A stretch of DNA of 11,343 bases from Eubacteriales Family XIII. Incertae Sedis bacterium. GTDB taxonomy: Bacteria; Bacillota; Clostridia; Peptostreptococcales; Anaerovoracaceae. The notes beneath the pieces are model-generated. The model searched no databases. It was given only the letters and a program-made list of their open reading frames with translations, and was not told the origin of the DNA. The position numbers were made by a program, and so were the translations under genes. The stretch lies in contig JAITKU010000055.1 in the NCBI GenBank assembly GCA_031278255.1, positions 1 through 11,343 on the forward strand. The letters run 5' to 3'. Shown in pieces: positions 6,690 through 11,343 of the stretch. Each line of letters opens with the position of its first letter. The first letter of the stretch is position 1.

Positions 6690-7307
6690 TTACGGCAGAA
6701 AGCGCACAAAGCCGCCGCCCCGCGCGGTACTCGCGAGCCAGCGGCCGAGGTTCACGCTGAGCAGACTGCAGTTGTCGAGTATCTCAAGGCGCACCGCGTC
6801 GCCGTCCTCCGCGCGGGTTATGCCCGTGATCGTGACCCAGTGCCATTTTTCCAATTGGAGTTCCGAGCCGTTGTGGAGGTTCAGGAAAGCCACGGGCAGG
6901 TCCCGTTCGAGTCCGGCGCGTATGAAAGCGGCGACCTGCGCGAGCGGCGGACGCGCGTCGCGGTCGCCACTGATATCCAGAGCCTCGGTGCGCAAGTGCA
7001 GGCCCTCGGCGCCAAAATAGCCGGCGATGCCTTGCCGCAGCTTCATCGTGGTGTTGACGCCGCCCCGGCCGGGCGTCACGTGCTTCCAAACGCGGTCCAT
7101 CAGGCGGATGAACTCCCGCTTGTCGCGTATCCTCTCGCCGCGCGCGTTGTGCAGGTAGAGGATCACGTTCGCCGCGGTGGTCGGCCCGCAACCGGCCATG
7201 CGTCGCCACCAAGAACCGTACCAGTCCTGATCGCCGCCTTTGACCGTTTTGCCGCTTTCCGCGTCGCAAAGGTCGAAATATTCAAGATTTGACAGCGCCA
7301 CTCTCAT
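6690..7307 (-). CDS. C39-like papain-fold protein (putative cysteine peptidase)
   Basis: This 205-residue protein has the Cys-His-Asp/Asn layout of C39-like papain-fold peptidases: QDWYGSWWRRMAGCGPTTAA gives a possible oxyanion Gln27 and nucleophile Cys40, KWHWVTITGI gives His156, and ILDNC gives Asp178/Asn179. I recall similar short clostridial proteins of unknown role with GCGPTT and WHWVTI motifs. No signal peptide or membrane segment is seen, and no ABC-exporter domain is fused, so this is not a bacteriocin exporter. Its start lies inside the end of htpG (26-nt overlap), so it is very probably translated from the same heat-inducible message. Activity and substrate are unknown; it could be a binding protein with an unused fold. 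Confidence 0.8.
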   Translation of the reverse strand: MRVALSNLEYFDLCDAESGKTVKGGDQDWYGSWWRRMAGCGPTTAANVILYLHNARGERIRDKREFIRLMDRVWKHVTPGRGGVNTTMKLRQGIAGYFGAEGLHLRTEALDISGDRDARPPLAQVAAFIRAGLERDLPVAFLNLHNGSELQLEKWHWVTITGITRAEDGDAVRLEILDNCSLLSVNLGRWLASTARGGGFVRFLP

Positions 7308-9297
7308 GCTCGCATCGCTTTCCGTCGTCCGTAAGGCCGCCGTCCCCGCCCTGCCGTTCGCTCATAAGCGCGCAGACGGCGCTTGCGAAAGCCACCGGGT
7401 CCTCGATCGGCAGACCCTCGATCAGCAGGGCTTGGTCGTAGAGCAGACGCGCGTAGCCGCCTATGCGCTCTTTGTCGTTTGCGTAGGCCGCTTCGAGCGC
7501 GCCGAATACGGCGTGGTTCGCGTTGATCTCCAGTATCCGCTCGGCTTTCACGTCGCCGCCCGCGGGCATGGCCGAAAGCACCTTCTCCATTTCGAGCGAA
7601 ATACCCTCGCCGCTCGCGAGGCAGACGGGATGACTCTTGAGCCTGCGCGAGAGCCTGACCTCCGAGACCTTGCCGCCGAGCGCCTCCTTGACGGCGGCCA
7701 AGAGGTCCTTGCTGCTCTCCGCCTTTTCCGCGACGGCCTTTTTCTCCTCCTCGGATTCCTCGATACCGAGTTCGCCCTCCGAAACGGATTTGAACGATTT
7801 CTCCTTGTATTGCATCAGCGCCCGCAGCGCGAATTCGTCCACGTCGTCGGTCAGGTAGAGGATCTCGTAGCCCTTGTCTTTCAGGAGTTCCGTCTGCGGC
7901 TGCTTGTCGAGCTTGTCCGTCGATTCGCCCGCCGCGTAGTAGATGAACTTCTGTTCCGCGTCCATGCGCGAGACGTACTCCGACAGCGTGACAAGCTTCT
8001 TCTCGGAGGAGGAATAAAACAGGACAAGATCCTCGAGCAGTTCTTTCTTCATGCCGTAATTGTCATAGATACCGAATTTGAGTTGGAGTCCGAAAGTCTT
8101 GAAGAATTCCTCGTACTTCTCCCTGTCCGTGTTGAGCATGGCCTGCAGTTCCGACTTGATCTTGCCCTCGAGCCTGCTCGCGATGGCCTTGAGTTGGCGG
8201 TCGTGTTGCAGCATTTCGCGCGAGATGTTCAGCGAGAGGTCCTGCGAGTCCACCAGGCCCCTGACGAAGCTGAAATAATCGGGCAGGAGGTCGGCGCACT
8301 TGTCCATGATCATAACGCCGCTCGAATAGAGTTGCAAGCCCTTTTCATATTCGCGCGTGTAATAATTGAAAGGCGCCTTTGCGGGGATGTAGAGCAGGGC
8401 GTCGTAGCTGATCACCCCCTCGACGCTCGTATGGATCACCTTGAGGGGATCGGTGTAATCCATGAATTTGTCCTTGTAAAATTCGTTATATTCCTCGTCT
8501 TTCACATCGCTTTTGCCGCGTTTCCAGATCGGGACCATACTGTTCAGCGTGTCGGCCTCGATGTAGCTTTCGTATTCGGGCGGGGCGTTCTCGTCCGCGC
8601 CCTCCGCCTTGGGCAGGGGACGCCGCTTCTCCGTGTTCATCTTGATGGGGTAGCGGATGTAATCCGAATAGCGCCGCACGAGGTTCCGGATGCGGTAGCT
8701 TTCGAGGAATTCATCGTAATTCTCGTCCTCCGTGTTCTCCTTGACGGTCAATATGATCTCCGTGCCGGTGCCGCCCCGGGCGGATTCTTTCACGGTGTAA
8801 CCGTCCGCGCCCGTGGATTCCCATTCCCAAGCCTGCTCCGCGCCGAAAGCGCGGCTGATAACGCGCACGCGTTTGCTGACCATAAAGGCCGAGTAGAAAC
8901 CGACGCCGAACTGCCCGATGATATCGATCGCGTCGCGCGCGGTCTGCGCTTTCTTCGTGTTCGCGCCGTCCTCGAGGGTTTCCTTCTTGAAATCGAGCGT
9001 GCCGCTGTGCGCGATGGTGCCGAGGTTCGTCTCCATTTCCTCCCGCGTCATGCCGATGCCGTTGTCCGAAATCGTCAGGCTTCGCGCGTCCTTGTCCACG
9101 GAAATCCATATGCTGAAATCATCCTTAGAAACGCCCGTGTTCTTCTTGTCGATCAAGCTCTTGTAATACAGCTTGTCGATGGCGTCGCTCGCGTTTGAGA
9201 TCAACTCGCGCAGGAAAATCTCCTTGTGGGTGTAGATGGAATTGATCATAAGGTCCAGCAAGCGCTTGGACTCGGCTTTGAATTGTTTTTTTGCCAT
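7282..9297 (-). CDS. htpG: Molecular chaperone HtpG (bacterial Hsp90)
   Basis: This 671-residue protein is a cytoplasmic ATP-dependent dimeric chaperone that acts on late folding intermediates. The N-terminal GHKL ATPase domain is complete: ELISNASDAIDK (31-42, with Glu31, Asn35 and Asp38), DNGIGM (78-83), the lid start GTIAHSG (93-99) and GQFGVGFYS (128-136). The middle domain (including FVRGLVDSQDLSLNISREMLQ) and the C-terminal dimerisation domain follow, after a charged Glu/Lys-rich stretch (EESEEEKKAVAEKAES). Length is slightly above the usual 610-650, partly from a polar C-terminal tail (SERQGGDGGLTDDGKRC and on). The start at 9297 has GGAGG 5 nt upstream and is preferred over an in-frame ATG at 9417, which lies within the CIRCE operator. 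It is first in a two-gene operon with the C39-like gene. Confidence 0.97.
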   Translation of the reverse strand: MAKKQFKAESKRLLDLMINSIYTHKEIFLRELISNASDAIDKLYYKSLIDKKNTGVSKDDFSIWISVDKDARSLTISDNGIGMTREEMETNLGTIAHSGTLDFKKETLEDGANTKKAQTARDAIDIIGQFGVGFYSAFMVSKRVRVISRAFGAEQAWEWESTGADGYTVKESARGGTGTEIILTVKENTEDENYDEFLESYRIRNLVRRYSDYIRYPIKMNTEKRRPLPKAEGADENAPPEYESYIEADTLNSMVPIWKRGKSDVKDEEYNEFYKDKFMDYTDPLKVIHTSVEGVISYDALLYIPAKAPFNYYTREYEKGLQLYSSGVMIMDKCADLLPDYFSFVRGLVDSQDLSLNISREMLQHDRQLKAIASRLEGKIKSELQAMLNTDREKYEEFFKTFGLQLKFGIYDNYGMKKELLEDLVLFYSSSEKKLVTLSEYVSRMDAEQKFIYYAAGESTDKLDKQPQTELLKDKGYEILYLTDDVDEFALRALMQYKEKSFKSVSEGELGIEESEEEKKAVAEKAESSKDLLAAVKEALGGKVSEVRLSRRLKSHPVCLASGEGISLEMEKVLSAMPAGGDVKAERILEINANHAVFGALEAAYANDKERIGGYARLLYDQALLIEGLPIEDPVAFASAVCALMSERQGGDGGLTDDGKRCEHESGAVKS

Positions 9298-9310
9298 ACT
9301 TGCCTCCGGT

Positions 9311-9326
9311 GCGGCCCTCGGGCCGC
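9311..9326 (-). promoter_or_regulatory. Hairpin next to the htpG ribosome binding site
   Basis: In the htpG message GCGGCC-CGAG-GGCCGC forms a perfect six-base-pair GC stem with a four-base loop, ending 3 nt before the GGAGG at 9303-9307. So close a stem could tune ribosome access or message stability. It does not itself sequester the ribosome binding site, so an RNA-thermometer role is speculative. Confidence 0.45.
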
Positions 9327-9410
9327 TTACAACTGTTACACGAAACGATTTTGTCCGGCCGCGCGGCCCGCCGGACGCCAATACGCGGGCAGGCCCATCC
9401 CGTCCCTGCG

Positions 9411-9437
9411 TTAGCACTCAACGCATAAGAGTGCTAA
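9411..9437 (-). promoter_or_regulatory. CIRCE operator (HrcA binding site)
   Basis: TTAGCACTC-N9-GAGTGCTAA is a perfect match to the CIRCE consensus, both arms and the nine-base spacer included. HrcA represses transcription by binding this site and releases it on heat stress. It starts at the expected transcription start of htpG, downstream of the -10 box, the usual position. In the message the same inverted repeat forms a 5' stem-loop, which in other genes affects mRNA stability. Confidence 0.97.
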
Positions 9438-9444
9438 CACCTTT

Positions 9445-9473
9445 ACTATACCGTAATTTGCTGTCGAAATCAA
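9445..9473 (-). promoter_or_regulatory. Vegetative promoter of the htpG operon
   Basis: Read leftward: -35 TTGATT (complement of 9468-9473), 17-bp spacer, -10 TATAGT (complement of 9445-9450). The start point would be near 9438, at the edge of CIRCE. The left end of a mobile element begins about 40 bp upstream of the -35 box. Confidence 0.85.
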
Positions 9474-9513
9474 TAGGTTTTTGAAAAAAACCTGCGAAAT
9501 GCAAAACCGGAAC

Positions 9514-9590
9514 GACACAAGGGGACGGTTCTTTTGTGTCGGAAATCATGTGAACGACACAAGGGGACGGTTCTTTTGTGTCGGAAATCA
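9514..9590 (+). repeat. Doubled left-end hairpin repeat, period 42 bp
   Basis: The block AACGACACAAGGGGACGGTT with its following TCTTTTGTGTCGGAAATCA occurs twice in a row (starts 9511 and 9553), separated by TGTG. The two 27-bp cores are identical. Copy B at 11242 has a single unit preceded directly by flavodoxin sequence, so the doubling is particular to copy A and may come from a nested insertion or slippage. Confidence 0.9.
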
Positions 9591-9615
9591 GATAATTGTG
9601 CCGCATAATACAAAT

Positions 9616-9744
9616 ATGGCGAGAAACCCAAGACAAGAAAGCGGCACGGGCGTTTACCGCCTGATGATGCGCGGAATCAACCGGCAGAACATCTTCGAGG
9701 AAAAATCCGATTGCGCACGGTTTCTCGAAACACCGGCCGAATAT
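9616..9744 (+). pseudogene. Y1 (IS200-like/REP-associated) transposase, N-terminal fragment
   Basis: The visible product starts MARNPRQESGTGVYRLMMRG and continues INRQNIFEEKSDCARFLETPAEY, the typical N-terminus of Y1_Tnp (PF01797) transposases in Firmicutes. These nick and rejoin single-stranded DNA at hairpin ends through a catalytic Tyr and a His-x-His pair. Both catalytic motifs lie beyond the break, so this copy cannot transpose by itself. After residue 43 the frame runs straight into the right-end repeat and stops at 9804. No good ribosome binding site precedes the ATG. Confidence 0.85.
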
Positions 9745-9795
9745 AGCACAAAAGAACCGTCCCCTTGTGTTGTACAGTGTGTTGTTTTTCTAATC

Positions 9796-10650
9796 CTATT
9801 GTAAGCTATGGATGATACTTATAAACTCACTTGCAACCGGCGTTAACTCGTCAAAAGAATATGCGAATAATGCAATTTCCATTTCAATAGCCGGGACAAC
9901 CGGACTGGTAAATAGAGAATGGGGGACTGTTGATAATACATATTCAGAAATCACGCCTACGCCTACCCCTTGTGTTGCCATGCCCACCACTGTTTCAGCA
10001 TTGCTGACAATGAACCAATCGTTGGATTGCATGTTGTAATCTTTTTGCAGCCGTTCAATAGCAGCCTCTTGTCCTGTTTTACATAGGATGACTTTCCCTT
10101 TTTCCTCTTTCAAATCAAGCATTGTTTCCCTCTCTGTATTGCTGATACAAAGCATTTTATCTTGAACAAGAACCTGATGCTCTAAATCATCAAACGGGCC
10201 GATACCGATACCAAAATCAACAACGTGTTCCTCGACACATTTTTTGACTTCCTTTGCGCCACCTTCAAAAAGTTCAACCTTGACAAGCGGATATTTATTT
10301 TGAAACACCGCAATGGCTTTTGAAAGGATTGTGTTACAGGTAATTGGAATGGATGCAATTCTAATGCGTCCAACCAAAAAGTTGTTTTCTTGGAAAGCTG
10401 CTTGATAAATCTTGTGTTCCACATCCATCATCTGCCGAGCAAGTAATAAGATTTTTTCGCCCACATCCGTAATAAGCAAACCGTTGCGCTTATCCCGATG
10501 AAACAATTTGACTTTCAATTCATCTTCAATATTTTTAATCGCTTTACTGACGGCGGGCTGGGATATAAATAACTCGTTTGCTGCATCGGTCACGCTTCTT
10601 TTTTCTGCCACACTGATAAAGACTTTCCATGCGTTACTGCTTATAACCAT
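9796..10650 (-). CDS. LysR-family transcriptional regulator
   Basis: This 284-residue regulator has the LysR winged HTH at residues 17-39 (KRSVTDAANELFISQPAVSKAI), followed by the linker helix and a periplasmic-binding-like effector domain (about 90-284). The start has GAGGTG (10659-10664) 8 nt upstream. The gene is divergent from the flavodoxin gene with 124 bp between starts, the classic arrangement for a LysR protein controlling its neighbour. Base composition is clearly more AT-rich than that of the genes to the left, as is that of the flavodoxin gene, so the pair probably arrived together. Effector unknown; a redox or quinone-type signal would suit a flavodoxin target, but that is inference. 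Confidence 0.93.
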   Translation of the reverse strand: MVISSNAWKVFISVAEKRSVTDAANELFISQPAVSKAIKNIEDELKVKLFHRDKRNGLLITDVGEKILLLARQMMDVEHKIYQAAFQENNFLVGRIRIASIPITCNTILSKAIAVFQNKYPLVKVELFEGGAKEVKKCVEEHVVDFGIGIGPFDDLEHQVLVQDKMLCISNTERETMLDLKEEKGKVILCKTGQEAAIERLQKDYNMQSNDWFIVSNAETVVGMATQGVGVGVISEYVLSTVPHSLFTSPVVPAIEMEIALFAYSFDELTPVASEFISIIHSLQ

Positions 10651-10680
10651 TAAGTTATCACCTCAACACCTAAAATGTAT

Positions 10681-10709
10681 TTGAATTATAATGAAGAATA
10701 CCATATACT
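10681..10709 (+). promoter_or_regulatory. Promoter of the flavodoxin gene
   Basis: -35 TTGAAT (10681-10686), 17-bp spacer, -10 TATACT (10704-10709). The leader would be about 60 nt. The element lies in the intergenic region shared with the LysR gene, whose own promoter on the other strand I could not fix (a TATAAT is present but has no well-spaced -35). Confidence 0.75.
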
Positions 10710-10719
10710 TAGGTAAAGT
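10707..10719. promoter_or_regulatory. Candidate LysR operator overlapping the flavodoxin -10
   Basis: ACTT-N5-AAGT is a short inverted repeat spanning the -10 box and the expected start point. LysR proteins bind loosely palindromic sites, so this is a plausible site, but the arms are only four bases. Confidence 0.25.
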
Positions 10720-10774
10720 GCAATAGCTATGTAAGATTTTGTATTTGAATAAGCATAAACACGGAGGTAAGGTA

Positions 10775-11281
10775 ATGAGCAAGACATTGGTGGCCTATTT
10801 CTCCTGTAGCGGGGTGACAGAAAAATCAGCAATCACATTGGCTTCTATGGTAAACGGCGACGTTTATAAAATTGAACCCGCTGTTCCATATACCGAAGCT
10901 GACCTGAACTGGCATGACCCAAAAGCCCGCAGCACAATCGAGATGAAAGACAAAAAATCAAGGCCGGAGATAGCCGGCATTGTCCGGAACATGGATGAAT
11001 ACGAAGTGGTGTACATCGGCTTCCCTATTTGGTGGTATATAGCGCCGACTATTATTAACACATTTTTGGAGAGCTACGATTTTTCCGGCAAAACGGTTAT
11101 ACCCTTTGCAACGTCGGGTATGAGTGGTGTTGGCGAAACCGATAAATGGCTTCATTCATCCTGCTCCAACGAAACAAAATGGCGGCCCGCAAAACGCTTT
11201 GGAGCAAACAGCGAATTGGAAATAAAAACTTGGGTAAATGCGACACAAGGGGACGGTTCTTTTGTGTCGGGAATCGGATAA
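10775..11281 (+). CDS. Flavodoxin family protein, 3' end replaced by element sequence
   Basis: This 168-residue FMN-binding flavodoxin (Flavodoxin_4-like) would carry electrons or reduce a small substrate in the cytoplasm. The phosphate-binding loop is YFSCSGVTEKSA (8-19). Later marks are IGFPIWWYIAPTIINTFLESYDF and the flavin-side loop IPFATSGMSGVGET. The start has GGAGG at 10763-10767, 7 nt upstream; an in-frame ATG at 10739 lacks a site. Native sequence ends at about Asn155 (ELEIKTWVN). The last residues, ATQGDGSFVSGIG, and the stop codon are read from the left-end repeat of copy B, which begins at 11242. By memory of the family, only a few C-terminal residues are lost, so the fold may survive. 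The gene is divergent from the LysR regulator. Confidence 0.88.
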   Translation: MSKTLVAYFSCSGVTEKSAITLASMVNGDVYKIEPAVPYTEADLNWHDPKARSTIEMKDKKSRPEIAGIVRNMDEYEVVYIGFPIWWYIAPTIINTFLESYDFSGKTVIPFATSGMSGVGETDKWLHSSCSNETKWRPAKRFGANSELEIKTWVNATQGDGSFVSGIG

Positions 11282-11343
11282 TTGTGCCGCATAATACAAA
11301 TATGGCGAGAAACCCAAGACAAGAAAGCGGCACGGGTGTTTAC
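11242..11343 (+). mobile_element. Y1-transposase element, copy B, left part (runs off window)
   Basis: The 102 bases to the window end match copy A (9556-9657) with three substitutions and no gaps, including the 27-bp hairpin repeat at 11242-11268. Orientation is the same as copy A. It is inserted in the last codons of the flavodoxin gene. Whether the transposase is complete cannot be seen. Confidence 0.9.
11302..11343 (+). CDS. Y1 (IS200-like) transposase, N-terminus only
   Basis: Fourteen codons are visible, MARNPRQESGTGVY, identical to the start of the copy A fragment. The gene continues beyond the window. It could be intact and be the source of the transposase that moved copy A, or be deleted in the same way. 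Confidence 0.8.
   Translation, partial: MARNPRQESGTGVY

Larger units (their letters stand above)
9514..9771 (+). mobile_element. Internally deleted Y1-transposase element, copy A (MITE-like)
   Basis: The left end is a 27-bp hairpin repeat (GACACAA-N13-TTGTGTC) present twice, at 9514-9540 and 9556-9582. The right end is an inverted copy at 9745-9771 with three mismatches. Between them lie an AT-rich leader and the first 43 or so codons of a transposase; the rest of the gene is missing. Terminal hairpins suit the single-strand-binding HUH (Y1) transposases of the IS200/REP type. It lies between the htpG promoter and the 3' end of the LysR gene and marks the visible shift from GC-rich to AT-rich DNA. 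Confidence 0.85.

Noticed and set aside
7240..9198. A 652-codon open frame on the + strand antisense to htpG
   Set aside because: It lies almost wholly opposite htpG, has no ribosome binding site and no recognisable domain; it results from the codon bias of a GC-rich gene on the other strand.
9514..9590. Two regularly spaced identical repeats resembling the start of a CRISPR array
   Set aside because: Only two units, with a 15-nt interval that is largely conserved element sequence; the same repeat ends the element at 9745 in inverted form and recurs at 11242, which fits transposon ends.

Overview
The window looks like chromosomal DNA of an anaerobic, GC-rich member of the Firmicutes (Clostridia or Christensenellales-like). 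The grounds are the strong GGAGG-type ribosome binding sites, a perfect CIRCE operator, a clostridial-type sigma-54 activator, a GPH symporter, a C39-like protein of a type I recall from Clostridia, and a Y1 transposase of the kind common in Firmicutes. The taxonomic call is inference. Most of the window is visibly GC-rich. The right end (about 9780-11240) is visibly AT-rich and looks acquired.

Layout. Positions 1-65 hold a strong hairpin and the last codons of a frame that may be the 3' end of an IS200/IS605 tnpB. Positions 66-414 are non-coding and end in a promoter and ribosome binding site. Positions 415-1932 (+) encode a PAS / AAA+ / Fis-HTH sigma-54 activator with a 27-bp tandem repeat in its interdomain linker. 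Positions 1980-3239 (-) encode an MFS transporter, convergent with the activator. Positions 3240-3884 are a divergent regulatory region with a textbook -24/-12 (sigma-54) promoter facing right. Positions 3885-5330 (+) and 5423-6553 (+) encode a GPH-type cation symporter and a P1 (DmpA/BapA-type, S58) aminopeptidase, closed by a strong intrinsic terminator at 6622-6676. Leftwards from 9297, htpG (Hsp90) and a small C39-like papain-fold protein overlap by 26 nt. They lie behind a vegetative promoter and a perfect CIRCE, so HrcA control is expected.

Right end. At 9514-9771 sits an internally deleted element derived from a Y1 (HUH) transposase, with a doubled left-end hairpin. Then follow a LysR regulator (-) and a divergent flavodoxin (+). 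A second, near-identical element copy in the same orientation begins at 11242 inside the 3' end of the flavodoxin gene. It supplies the last codons and stop of that gene and runs off the window.

How the genes may work together. The most economical reading is an import-and-hydrolyse module: the PAS/sigma-54 regulator senses a signal and switches on the symporter and the N-terminal-nucleophile aminopeptidase from the -24/-12 promoter. The substrate is unknown; D-amino-acid peptides or amides, or beta-peptides, are possibilities from the peptidase family. Next to it, and unrelated, is a heat-shock operon joining Hsp90 to a putative cysteine peptidase-like protein. The LysR-flavodoxin pair is a separate redox-type cassette bracketed by two mobile-element copies.
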